The notes beneath the pieces are model-generated. The model ran no database searches. It was not told the origin of the DNA and saw nothing but the letters and a program-made list of their open reading frames with translations. Made by a program: the position numbers and the translations under genes. A stretch of DNA of 33,612 nt from Flavobacterium anhuiense. GTDB lineage: Bacteria > Bacteroidota > Bacteroidia > Flavobacteriales > Flavobacteriaceae. The stretch is from contig NZ_JUIV01000031.1 in the NCBI RefSeq assembly GCF_004151235.1, positions 1 to 33,612 of the forward strand, written 5' to 3'. Shown here piece by piece: positions 14,270 to 22,293 of this stretch (within the stretch, counting starts at the first letter, position 1; the number at the start of each line of letters is the position of its first letter).

Positions 14270-15268
14270 TTATAATTTAAAAAACATACGCGGAAAAGCT
14301 TCTTGAGGTTTTTTCTTTAACAAAATCACTTTCACATATGATTTTAAAAATCCTGTTCCGTAACCATAAAACTGTTTCCACACTGCTATTACAGATAAGT
14401 ACCCAATTTTGACGCTTTTGTTTTGAATACTTGATGTAAGAAAAATTATAACGAAATATACAAAATATAATTGTAATAAAATATCGATATTAAAAATTAA
14501 CAATAAAAAAGCTAATAATAATCCAAGTATAAAAAATGTCGGAAAGAAAAAAGTCAATTTATTATGCTCTGGATACCAACTATTTAAAATTGGTCTTGCG
14601 ATACCAAATTTATTAACCTGAACTGAAAATTTCTCCCAGTCGATTCTTCTTTTATGATACACATAAGCCTCTTTAAACAATCTTGTTTCAAATCCAAGAT
14701 TCCATAAACGGATCGATAAATCTGGATCTTCTCCTGGATGGATATTTCCAAAACCTTTTGAAGCTTCAAAAGCTTTTTTAGAAATTCCCATATTAAAACT
14801 ACGCGGCTGAAACTTATTGATTTTCTCAGAACCGCCTCTAATTCCACCTGTTGTCAAAAAGGAAGTCATAGCAAAATTGATTGCTTTTTGAATATCCGAA
14901 AAACTATCAAGCGCTTTGTCTGGACCGCCAAAACAGTCTACATAATTTGCATCTAATTCTTTGCGAACTTCTGTCAAATATTGTGATGGAATGATACAAT
15001 CTGAATCAAAAATGATAAAATAATCTCCTCTAGCCCTCTGCATTCCGAAATTTCGAGAATCTCCCGGACCTGAGTTTTCTTTAAAATAATATGAAATATT
15101 TAATTTTCCTTGATAATTCATCACCACATCTCGACATGGCACTGAAGATCCATCTTCGACAAGAACAATTTCAAAAGCTTCATTATAATCAGATTTTGAG
15201 AGACTTTCCAAAAGCTCATCAACTTCATCTGGACGATTATACACGGGTATAATTAAAGAAAAAATCAT
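14270..15268 (-). CDS. Family 2 glycosyltransferase with C-terminal membrane helices
   Basis: From the ATG at 15268 the protein has 332 residues. The GT-A domain shows SLIIPVYNRPDE (4-15), the nucleotide-binding VLVEDGSS (35-42), a DxD-type FDSDC (87-91) and the acceptor-site GEDPDLSIRLW (169-179). Two hydrophobic helices (about 208-235 and 237-260) anchor it to the inner membrane, followed by a basic tail. An upstream TTG at 15322 was rejected because it lies in a perfect -7 promoter box. The substrate is unknown; a role in surface polysaccharide or glycolipid assembly is inferred from the family. It shares a transcript with coaE. Confidence 0.88.
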   Translation of the reverse strand: MIFSLIIPVYNRPDEVDELLESLSKSDYNEAFEIVLVEDGSSVPCRDVVMNYQGKLNISYYFKENSGPGDSRNFGMQRARGDYFIIFDSDCIIPSQYLTEVRKELDANYVDCFGGPDKALDSFSDIQKAINFAMTSFLTTGGIRGGSEKINKFQPRSFNMGISKKAFEASKGFGNIHPGEDPDLSIRLWNLGFETRLFKEAYVYHKRRIDWEKFSVQVNKFGIARPILNSWYPEHNKLTFFFPTFFILGLLLAFLLLIFNIDILLQLYFVYFVIIFLTSSIQNKSVKIGYLSVIAVWKQFYGYGTGFLKSYVKVILLKKKPQEAFPRMFFKL

Positions 15269-15319
15269 AGCAGAATGCGCGTTATTAAAGGGTATATTTT
15301 TAGTGTTGTAAAATTTTAA

Positions 15320-15353
15320 CAAAGATATGGTATATTCACAAAAAAACCATCAA
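15320..15353 (-). promoter_or_regulatory. Promoter of the glycosyltransferase-coaE operon
   Basis: On the minus strand TATCTTTG (15320-15327) fully matches TAnnTTTG, and TTG (15351-15353) lies 23 bases upstream. The expected transcription start is near 15313, about 45 nt before the ATG at 15268. The -33 region overlaps the fabV terminator. Confidence 0.6.
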
Positions 15354-15372
15354 CTTTTGGCTGATGGTTTTT
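15342..15372 (-). terminator. Rho-independent terminator after fabV
   Basis: AAAAACCATCA (15342-15352) and TGATGGTTTTT (15362-15372) form a perfect 11-bp stem around a 9-base loop. On the minus strand it ends in a run of T residues about 20 bases after the fabV stop codon. Confidence 0.85.
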
Positions 15373-15394
15373 CGATTTACTAAGTAAACTAGTA

Positions 15395-16585
15395 TTATTT
15401 GATGCTTTCAATCTCAACAACTTCGTTAGTGTCTGCGTTGTAATCAACACCTGGAACTTCAAATCCGAATAAGTTTAAGAAATCATTTCTGTATCCTGCT
15501 AAATCACCAATTTCTGGCAATGTTTCAGTTGTAGCTTCTAACCAAAGTTTAGCCACTTTTTCCTGAACATCTTCACGCATTTCCCAGTCGTCAATTCTGA
15601 TTCTTCCTTTTTCATCAACAGGAACTTCAGAACCAGTGTATAATCTATCTTGGAACAAACGCTGAATTTGCTCGATACAACCTTCGTGAATTCCTTCTTC
15701 TTTCATGATTTTATATAAAAGAGAAATATATAACGGAATTACTGGAATTGCAGAACTTGCTTGTGTAACCAAAGCTTTATTTACAGAAACATACGCTTTT
15801 CCTCCAATAGATTTTAAAGAATCACCGATAGTAAATGCAGTAGCCTCTAAATGATCTTTAGCACGACCAATTGTTCCTTTACGGTAAACTGCTTCAGTCA
15901 ATGCTGGCCCAATATAAGAATAAGCAACTGTTGTAGCTCCTTCAGCTAATAAATTTTCAGCTTTTAAAGCTTCAATCCACATTGCCCAGTCTTCTCCACC
16001 CATAACAGCAACTGTATTTTCAATATCTTCCTCATTTGCAGGAGTAATTGAAACATCAGAAACTTTTCCTGTATGGAAATCAACTGTTTTGTTTGTAAAC
16101 GTCTGCCCAATTGGTTTTAAAACTGAACGGTGCGTAACGCCTGTATTTGGATTTGTACGCACTGGAGATGCTAAACTATAAATTACAAGATCTACTTGAC
16201 CTAAATCAGCTTTAATTAAATCTAAAGTTTCTCTTTTTATTTCATTTGAGAATGCATCTCCGTTAATGCTTTTTGCATATAAACCTGCTTTGTGAGCTTC
16301 TTTTTCAAATGCCGCTGAATTGTACCATCCTGGAGACGCAGTTTTTCCTTCAACTGGCGGTTTTTCAAAAAACACTCCAATTGTTGATGCACCAGAACCA
16401 AAAGCACTAGTAATTCTTGAAGCTAATCCGAAACCTGTAGAAGCACCGATTACCAAAACTTTTTTAGCTCCAGCAATTTCTCCTTTAGATTTTACGTATT
16501 CGATTTGATTTTTTACATTTTGTTCAGCTCCCGTTGGGTGGGCAGTCAAACAAATAAATCCTCTCATTCTAGGTTCTATAATCAT
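15395..16585 (-). CDS. fabV: FabV-type trans-2-enoyl-ACP/CoA reductase
   Basis: Reduces the trans-2 double bond of enoyl-ACP (or enoyl-CoA) with NADH, the last step of each fatty acid elongation round. The family is larger than FabI and poorly inhibited by triclosan. The 396-residue protein has the expected length. The NAD-binding segment is VIGASTGFGLASR (45-57), and the catalytic Tyr234 and Lys243 have the Y-x8-K spacing that defines FabV, in place of the Y-x6-K of FabI. It is the last gene of the recN-TPR-fabV run, 21 bases after the TPR gene, and is followed by a terminator. No FabI is present in the window. Confidence 0.95.
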   Translation of the reverse strand: MIIEPRMRGFICLTAHPTGAEQNVKNQIEYVKSKGEIAGAKKVLVIGASTGFGLASRITSAFGSGASTIGVFFEKPPVEGKTASPGWYNSAAFEKEAHKAGLYAKSINGDAFSNEIKRETLDLIKADLGQVDLVIYSLASPVRTNPNTGVTHRSVLKPIGQTFTNKTVDFHTGKVSDVSITPANEEDIENTVAVMGGEDWAMWIEALKAENLLAEGATTVAYSYIGPALTEAVYRKGTIGRAKDHLEATAFTIGDSLKSIGGKAYVSVNKALVTQASSAIPVIPLYISLLYKIMKEEGIHEGCIEQIQRLFQDRLYTGSEVPVDEKGRIRIDDWEMREDVQEKVAKLWLEATTETLPEIGDLAGYRNDFLNLFGFEVPGVDYNADTNEVVEIESIK

Positions 16586-16606
16586 CTTGCAATTATTTTT
16601 TTTGTA

Positions 16607-17128
16607 TTATTTCAATTTCAGTTTTAATTTTTCAAAAATAGACATTTTATCCTTAACCCTTTTCATATTAGCCTTCATATTGTCAATAAAATTTGGGTTT
16701 AATGCATTTTTCACAGCTTCTTTATAATACCCATAAGCCACAATATATTGGTTTTCGTATTCCGCCATTCTTCCTAATTCACTGTTATAAGAAGAGTTAT
16801 CAGCATTTTCTAGATTTGCTAATGCAAAATCAATATGCTCTTTTGCTTCGGCATATCTCCCAATATCAATTAGCAGATAAGTATAATTTAAGTATGGAGC
16901 AGGATATTTAGGATCAAATTTCATAGCCAATTTATAGTGATAGATTCCTCTTTCGTAATCACTTAGCTTGTTATAATAAATCCATCCCAGATGATTATGT
17001 GCTTTTCCAAAATCAGGATATTGCGATAAGATTTCTTCCAGCAATTCCTTTGCATCTGCCGAATTCCCTTCAGAAATTAACGAATCTGCTTTAATAAACT
17101 GATTTTCGTAAAAACTCAGACTTTCCAT
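16607..17128 (-). CDS. TPR-repeat protein
   Basis: A 173-residue protein without signal peptide or membrane helix. Tetratricopeptide-like helix pairs run through most of it: the segment around 40-75 (GKAHNHLGWIYYN...YKLAMKFDPKYP) is a clear TPR with the usual Gly, Tyr and Pro positions, and weaker copies cover about 76-108 and 118-150. The C-terminus is basic. It lies nine bases after recN and 21 bases before fabV on one strand, so it is part of their operon. It should be a protein-interaction adaptor; no specific partner can be inferred. Confidence 0.8.
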   Translation of the reverse strand: MESLSFYENQFIKADSLISEGNSADAKELLEEILSQYPDFGKAHNHLGWIYYNKLSDYERGIYHYKLAMKFDPKYPAPYLNYTYLLIDIGRYAEAKEHIDFALANLENADNSSYNSELGRMAEYENQYIVAYGYYKEAVKNALNPNFIDNMKANMKRVKDKMSIFEKLKLKLK

Positions 17129-17137
17129 TTTTATCTT

Positions 17138-18790
17138 TTAATTCAATAATTCTTTTGCATGATTCAAAGCTGAATCAGAAATATTTGCTCCTGAAAGCAT
17201 TTGAGCTATTTCTGTAATTCTTTCTTCATGAGACAATAATCGTAATTCTGACTGGGTATCATTTCCAACTGTAGCTTTAGAAACTTTGAAGTGCGAATCT
17301 CCTTTTGCTGCAATTTGAGGCAAATGAGTAATAGCAAATATCTGCATCGTTGTGCTCATTTCTTTCATAATCTCTCCCATTCTAATTGCAATTTCTCCAG
17401 AAACTCCCGTATCAATTTCATCAAAAATTAAGGTTGGCAATTTTGAATATTTAGCCAAAATCGCTTTCACAGCCAACATAATACGAGACATCTCCCCTCC
17501 TGAAGCTACTTTTTTCAGCAAACCAAAATCAGTTCCTTTATTGGCAGAGAATAAAAATTGCAATTCGTCTTTTCCGTTTTGAAAATAGTTTTCTGAAGGC
17601 AACAATTCCATATTAAAACGAGCATTCGGCATTCCTAATGTTTCTAAAATAGCAACCAATTGTGCTGATAGATTCGGGATTGCATTAACTCTGTTTTCAT
17701 GTATTTTAGAAGCATAATTATCCAATTCTGATGCTTTTTCTTCGATAATTTTAGACAAAGAAACAATCTCTTCATCCATATTATCCAATTCTAATAAAGA
17801 GTTCCCTAAATCTGATTGGATTTGAAGAAGATCATCTACAGAACTCACCTGATGTTTTTTCTGCAAATTATAAATCAGCTGTAATTTTTGATTTATCAAT
17901 TCTAACTGAGCCGGATCATTTAATAATTTCTCTGAACAGTTTTCCAATTCTTTAGAAATATCATCAAACTCAATTGTCAAACTTGTAATTCTTTCGAATA
18001 GATTTTGATATTCTGGCGAAAAAGGAGCTACTTTTTGCAATGCATTTTTGATTTCATTCAAATTATGAAAAACGCCAAATTGTTCTTCATTGGCAATTGC
18101 CAAAGATTTATCTAGAGATTCCTTAATTATCTCAACATTATTCAGTTTTTCGTAGTCGGCTTCTAATTCTTCTTGTTCTCCAGATTTTAACTGTGCTGAA
18201 ACCAATTCATTTAATAAAAATGTATGGTATTCTTGTTCCTTGCTTGCATCACTTTGTTTTTTAAGTAATGCGCTTAACTTAGATTTATCTGATTTATAAG
18301 ATTTCAGCAGTTTTTGATATTCAGCGATTACATCTGAATTATTCGCAATGGCATCAATAATTTTAAACTGAACGCTCTCATCAGAAAGTTCCTGAGTTTG
18401 CTGTTGCGAATGAATATCAATTAAATACAAACTTAAATCTTGCAATTCCTGAAGATTTACGGGGCTATCATTTATAAAAGCACGAGATTTACCAGAAGGA
18501 AGAATTTCTCTTCTTATGATTGTCTCATCTTCATAATCTAAATCATTAGCCTCAAAAAAATCTTTTAAATTGTATTTTCCGATTTCAAACTGTGCTTCAA
18601 TAACACATTTTTCTTCTTTATTCTTTAACGAAGTAAGATCTGCTCTCTTTCCCAAAACAAGACCGATAGCTCCCAAAATAATCGATTTTCCTGCACCTGT
18701 CTCACCTGTTATTATAGAAAAACCTTTAGAAAAATCTATGGCTAGCTTTTCGATAAGAGCATAATTTTTAATTGACAGCGATGTAATCAT
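17138..18790 (-). CDS. recN: DNA repair protein RecN
   Basis: A 550-residue SMC-like ATPase acting on DNA double-strand breaks. Walker A is GETGAGKS (29-36). The centre (about 150-400) is rich in Lys, Glu, Leu and Gln and forms the two coiled-coil arms. The ABC signature VASGGEMSR is near 428-436, and Walker B with the catalytic glutamate, LIFDEIDTG, is near 454-462, followed by the H-loop region ITHLPQIAA. The length is normal. A 65-bp gap separates it from the DUF4835 gene. No LexA-like site was recognised upstream. Confidence 0.96.
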   Translation of the reverse strand: MITSLSIKNYALIEKLAIDFSKGFSIITGETGAGKSIILGAIGLVLGKRADLTSLKNKEEKCVIEAQFEIGKYNLKDFFEANDLDYEDETIIRREILPSGKSRAFINDSPVNLQELQDLSLYLIDIHSQQQTQELSDESVQFKIIDAIANNSDVIAEYQKLLKSYKSDKSKLSALLKKQSDASKEQEYHTFLLNELVSAQLKSGEQEELEADYEKLNNVEIIKESLDKSLAIANEEQFGVFHNLNEIKNALQKVAPFSPEYQNLFERITSLTIEFDDISKELENCSEKLLNDPAQLELINQKLQLIYNLQKKHQVSSVDDLLQIQSDLGNSLLELDNMDEEIVSLSKIIEEKASELDNYASKIHENRVNAIPNLSAQLVAILETLGMPNARFNMELLPSENYFQNGKDELQFLFSANKGTDFGLLKKVASGGEMSRIMLAVKAILAKYSKLPTLIFDEIDTGVSGEIAIRMGEIMKEMSTTMQIFAITHLPQIAAKGDSHFKVSKATVGNDTQSELRLLSHEERITEIAQMLSGANISDSALNHAKELLN

Positions 18791-18855
18791 AGGGCGATTT
18801 GGTAAAAATAAAAGTTATAATGATAAATATAAAGATTGTCAAAAGAGAAACGAGA

Positions 18856-19740
18856 TTAGTATTTAATCTGTGACCATTTGGTAGAGTTTAACGGTGAAAC
18901 TTTATTCAAAACATCCGTTAAATCTGTAATTGGAATACTTGGTCCGCCAGAAAAAATAGAAACAATTTCATCTGATTTTGCGTCAAAGAAAACTCGAGTT
19001 ATAAAAGCATTTGGTTTTACTGAATTTAGTTTTCCTATTAACAGCAAAGCATTTTTTATTTTTTCTTTTGCAGCTTTTTGATCCAATGTCATTGCATCCA
19101 ATCCTGTATGATAAGCATAAGTTGTTTGGCGTAGATCGCTATAAGTTGGCGCGATCATATCATTAATCAAATAATAACGATTTTGTAATCCGTCTGATTG
19201 ATTCCACCCTTTAAATCCGCCTTGTTGCGCCACATTGGCAATATTTTGCGCAGTTTGAAGATATGGATTTCCTGCACCCATTTGAAAAGTGTCAGCATCC
19301 ATACCTAAAATCATATAACAATAAAAAGAGATTACAGAAACTAAATTTGAATCATAAGTGTTAGGATTAAATAACAATGGCTCGTATTCTGTATATCTAA
19401 AGTTAAAATCTTTATCGTTATAATTCAAAACAGGAGAAGAATATGTAGAATTAAAAATCAACCTAGAAGACTGAACTTGAATGGTTCCTGTAAATTGATC
19501 TGAACTATTTGATGACAAAGTAATATACATCGAACAGTTTATTCTCTCGTTTTGTTTTAAAACTGATCCTGTCCAGTCTGTTTTATTTACAAATTCAGCC
19601 AAAGATGTCTGAAGTGTTTTAAAAACCTGATTATTTGGATTTGTCAGACGTTCTGTATTGATAGTTACTGTACAATTTAGCTGTTGAGCTTGTACAAAAC
19701 CAAAGCTTAAAAACACTAATAGCGTAACTAATTTATTCAT
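18856..19740 (-). CDS. DUF4835 family exported protein (PorD-like, type IX secretion)
   Basis: A 294-residue protein with a Sec signal peptide (hydrophobic 4-16, cleavage after FVQAQ near 19), so it is periplasmic or outer-membrane associated. The sequence fits the Bacteroidota family DUF4835, which as I recall includes Porphyromonas gingivalis PorD, a protein needed for type IX secretion. Recognisable blocks are CTVTINTERL after the signal, FNFRYTEYEPLLFNP in the middle and a C-terminal TDLTDVLNKVSPLN. It sits between coaBC and recN, an arrangement common in the phylum. A -7 promoter box lies 23 bases upstream of the start. PorD assignment is from memory and moderately sure. Confidence 0.75.
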   Translation of the reverse strand: MNKLVTLLVFLSFGFVQAQQLNCTVTINTERLTNPNNQVFKTLQTSLAEFVNKTDWTGSVLKQNERINCSMYITLSSNSSDQFTGTIQVQSSRLIFNSTYSSPVLNYNDKDFNFRYTEYEPLLFNPNTYDSNLVSVISFYCYMILGMDADTFQMGAGNPYLQTAQNIANVAQQGGFKGWNQSDGLQNRYYLINDMIAPTYSDLRQTTYAYHTGLDAMTLDQKAAKEKIKNALLLIGKLNSVKPNAFITRVFFDAKSDEIVSIFSGGPSIPITDLTDVLNKVSPLNSTKWSQIKY

Positions 19741-19763
19741 AATCGTCTAAATATTTAATTTTA

Positions 19764-19771
19764 CAAACATA
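19764..19771 (-). promoter_or_regulatory. Promoter -7 box for the DUF4835 gene
   Basis: TATGTTTG on the minus strand fully matches TAnnTTTG and lies 23 nt upstream of the ATG. No good TTTG was found at the expected -33 distance, so the promoter may be weak, and read-through from coaBC is possible. Confidence 0.4.
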
Positions 19772-19804
19772 AATTGCTTCCAAATTATGCTTTCGGCGTA
19801 TATT

Positions 19805-21025
19805 TTAAATTGATGATTTTGAAAAATGCAGAATAACCTTATTCAAAATATCAGCCGCTACAGATTCTTTTAATTTCAATTCCATTGGTTCCATTTCAAA
19901 ATTTTTATCAATAAATGTTACTTTATTGGTTTCTTTTTTAAAACCGGCACCTTTATCTTGTAAGGAATTTAAAACAATCAAATCTAAGTTTTTTTTCTGA
20001 ATTTTCAGCTTAGCATTTTCAATTTCATTTTCGGTTTCTAAAGCAAATCCAATTAAAAACTGATTTTTTTTGATGGCACCCAAAGAAGACAGTATGTCTT
20101 TTGTCTTTTCCAGCTCTATTGAAAATTCTTCTGTAGTTTTCTTAATTTTCTGGTCTGCAACAAATTTAGGCCTGTAGTCTGCAACAGCCGCAGCTGCAAT
20201 TGCCGCATCAACTTCATTAAAATACAAATGACAAGCATCATACATTTCTTGAGCTGAAACAACATCGACCACTTTTATTAGACTATTTTTAGCTTTTAAA
20301 TGAGTCGGACCCGCAATCAAAAATACTTCTGCTCCTAAGCTCGCTGCTTCATTGGCAATATCAAACCCCATTTTACCAGAAGAATGATTTCCAATAAAAC
20401 GCACAGGATCTATCGCTTCGTATGTTGGACCAGCAGTAACAAGTATTTTTTTTCCTTTTAGCGGCAATTTACTTTCTAAATCAGCTTCAAGAAAAGCAAC
20501 AATATTTTCAGGTTCAGCCATTCGGCCTTCTCCAGATAAACCGCTAGCCAATTCTCCGCTTTCAGCAGGAATCATAATGTTTCCATACTGTTTTAATGCA
20601 GTAAAACTCGATAAAGTTGAAGGATGCTTGTACATATCCAAGTCCATTGCAGGTGCAAAATAAACTGGGCATTTTGCCGATAAATAGGTAGCAATTAAAA
20701 GATTATCGCAATTTCCCGTCGCCATTTTAGACAAAGTATTTGCAGTAGCAGGCGCAACCAGCATAAAATCTGCCCAAAGAGCCAATTCTACATGATTGTT
20801 CCAAACCTCATCTTCATCATCTTGATTAAAAAAACTTGAATGTACTGGATTTTTTGATAAGGTAGATAATGTAAGTGGAGTTACAAAATCCTTAGAAGCA
20901 GGTGTCATGATCACTTGGACATGTGCACCTGCTTTTATAAAAAGTCGTACTAAAGTGGCTGTTTTATAGGCTGCAATTCCACCGGAAACACCCAGTAAAA
21001 TCTTTTTCCCGTTTAAAACTGACAT
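19805..21025 (-). CDS. coaBC: Bifunctional phosphopantothenoylcysteine decarboxylase/phosphopantothenate-cysteine ligase
   Basis: Catalyses two successive CoA synthesis steps. The 406 residues split into the FMN-dependent CoaC domain (1-180) and the CoaB ligase (about 182-406). CoaC has the active-site His78 (NNHVELALWAD), APATANT (91-97) and PAMDLDM (125-131). The flexible substrate loop reads ELASGLSGEGRMAEP (158-172), with Ser161 at the place where E. coli Dfp has its catalytic Cys158. CoaB shows LVTAGPTYE (185-193), NHSSGKMG (203-210) and AAAVADYRP (278-286). Seven bases separate it from rpoZ upstream, in the bamD-rpoZ-coaBC operon. Confidence 0.95.
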   Translation of the reverse strand: MSVLNGKKILLGVSGGIAAYKTATLVRLFIKAGAHVQVIMTPASKDFVTPLTLSTLSKNPVHSSFFNQDDEDEVWNNHVELALWADFMLVAPATANTLSKMATGNCDNLLIATYLSAKCPVYFAPAMDLDMYKHPSTLSSFTALKQYGNIMIPAESGELASGLSGEGRMAEPENIVAFLEADLESKLPLKGKKILVTAGPTYEAIDPVRFIGNHSSGKMGFDIANEAASLGAEVFLIAGPTHLKAKNSLIKVVDVVSAQEMYDACHLYFNEVDAAIAAAAVADYRPKFVADQKIKKTTEEFSIELEKTKDILSSLGAIKKNQFLIGFALETENEIENAKLKIQKKNLDLIVLNSLQDKGAGFKKETNKVTFIDKNFEMEPMELKLKESVAADILNKVILHFSKSSI

Positions 21026-21032
21026 TGTACTA

Positions 21033-21350
21033 TTATTTGTTTGAACTTCTGTGGTAAGTTTTACCGTCTAACCATTCTTGAACAGCTAAAGCGTGTGGTT
21101 TTGGTAATTTTTCGTAAAATTTAGAAACTTCAATTTGTTCTTTATTTTCAAAAACTTCCTCTAGACTATCATTATAAGTAGCAAACTCTTCTAATTTTTC
21201 AGTCAATTCTTTTTTAATCTCTGAATTAATTTGATTTGCTCTTTTAGCCATAATGGTAATTGCCTCATACACATTTCCTGTTGGCTCTTCAATAACTGTT
21301 TTGTTGTAAGTTATTGTGTTTACAGGAGCATTCGTCTTTTTTAAATCCAT
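21033..21350 (-). CDS. rpoZ: RNA polymerase omega subunit
   Basis: A 105-residue omega homologue of the Bacteroidota type. The core NVYEAITIMAKRANQIN (26-42) corresponds to the conserved helix that contacts the beta' C-terminus (in E. coli the block ends AARRARQM). The remainder is acidic, then basic, and longer than the region seen in E. coli. Omega helps beta' fold and assemble and, in many bacteria, takes part in ppGpp sensing. It lies between bamD (nine bases) and coaBC (seven bases), an order often kept in this phylum. Confidence 0.85.
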   Translation of the reverse strand: MDLKKTNAPVNTITYNKTVIEEPTGNVYEAITIMAKRANQINSEIKKELTEKLEEFATYNDSLEEVFENKEQIEVSKFYEKLPKPHALAVQEWLDGKTYHRSSNK

Positions 21351-21359
21351 GACTTTATT

Positions 21360-22154
21360 TTATTTAGTAAATTTTTGTAAATCTGTTTCAACTCTGGCAT
21401 TCATTTCGTCTGCCTTTTCTTTGTATTTTGTATCGCTTTTAAACTTCAATAGATTAGCATAAGCAGTTTGCGCAACATGCAGACGCTCTTCCATTTTTGA
21501 AGGAACACTGTTAATTGCCAATTGATATGCTGAATCGTATTTATAAAACAATGCATCTTCTTTTAAAGGCGTTCCAGGAAAATCAGCTATAAAGTTATCA
21601 AAAGCTATTATTGCCGATTTATAATCGGAAATTGTATTGTATCCTTTAGCATTTTCATATGCTTTTTTCTCTAATTTTCCATTCAATTTTTGCACAGCCT
21701 CGTTTGCTTGAGGAATGTATTCTGAGTTTGGATAATTATCAATAAAAGCCTGTAATTTTTCTAATGCTTTTACGGTATCAGCTTGATCTAAACTGTAAAC
21801 TGGCGATAATTTAGAGTAGCTATATGCCCCCAAAAAAGCAGCTTCCTGTACTTTTTCACTTCGTGGATAACCTGAAACAAACGCTTCAAACTGATAACCA
21901 GCCAAATAGTATTGTTTTGTTTTATAATACGATTGTGAAAACATGTAAAACAGCTTTTCTGCCTGAGGTTTTCCTCGGTAAGAAGTGGCTAATTGCTCAA
22001 AAAGACGAATCGCTTTTGTGTATTTACCGGCATCATACATTTTTGTTGCCATTTCAAATTTTGCTGCAACATCTTCATTTTTCAACGCTTTTTGATATTC
22101 TCCACAAGAATAAAAAAGAGTTACAACAATTAAAAGCAATACTGTTTTTTTCAT
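21360..22154 (-). CDS. bamD: Outer membrane assembly lipoprotein BamD
   Basis: A 264-residue TPR lipoprotein of the BAM complex, which folds beta-barrels into the outer membrane. The signal sequence ends in a lipobox with the lipidated Cys17 (LFYSC). Five TPR-like units follow, including AAKFEMATKMYDAGKYTKAI (about 30-49), AEKLFYMFSQSYYKTKQYYL (65-84) and KYDSAYQLAINSV. The length fits BamD. A strong promoter at 22224-22254 precedes it, so it is the first gene of a unit with rpoZ and coaBC. The gap to dapA is 139 bases. Confidence 0.9.
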   Translation of the reverse strand: MKKTVLLLIVVTLFYSCGEYQKALKNEDVAAKFEMATKMYDAGKYTKAIRLFEQLATSYRGKPQAEKLFYMFSQSYYKTKQYYLAGYQFEAFVSGYPRSEKVQEAAFLGAYSYSKLSPVYSLDQADTVKALEKLQAFIDNYPNSEYIPQANEAVQKLNGKLEKKAYENAKGYNTISDYKSAIIAFDNFIADFPGTPLKEDALFYKYDSAYQLAINSVPSKMEERLHVAQTAYANLLKFKSDTKYKEKADEMNARVETDLQKFTK

Positions 22155-22206
22155 TTTCTTACTGTTATTACAATCTCAGACAATTAATTATGCCAAAGTG
22201 AAATCG

Positions 22207-22222
22207 CACCGAAGTTTCGGTG
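22207..22222. promoter_or_regulatory. Palindrome at the predicted bamD transcription start
   Basis: CACCGAA (22207-22213) and TTCGGTG (22216-22222) are perfect inverted repeats with a 2-base centre, placed directly downstream of the -7 box. They could be an operator covering the start site, or the first hairpin of the transcript if the start lies slightly upstream. Confidence 0.4.
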
Positions 22223-22223
22223 G

Positions 22224-22254
22224 CAAATTTAGTTATTAATTTAGCTACTGCAAA
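22224..22254 (-). promoter_or_regulatory. Strong flavobacterial promoter for bamD-rpoZ-coaBC
   Basis: On the minus strand TTTG (22251-22254) is followed after 19 nt by TAAATTTG (22224-22231). Both boxes match the Bacteroidota consensus fully. The leader to the bamD ATG would be about 63 nt. Confidence 0.75.
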
Positions 22255-22293
22255 ATAATTTTTTAGTATCTTAAAATACTAACACTTTAACAA

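Noticed and set aside
15269..15322. 18-residue extension of the glycosyltransferase from a TTG codon
   Set aside because: The TTG lies within a perfect -7 promoter box, so it is not expected to be transcribed, and the ATG at 15268 begins just before the conserved first strand.
21824..22201. 125-codon open frame antisense to bamD
   Set aside because: Shadow of a well-supported lipoprotein gene; no recognisable domain and a composition rich in Leu, His, Lys and Phe as expected from reversed codons.
22263..22282. TTAGTAT/ATACTAA hairpin after dapA as a terminator
   Set aside because: The stem is AT-only and the minus-strand side is followed by A residues, not a T-tract.
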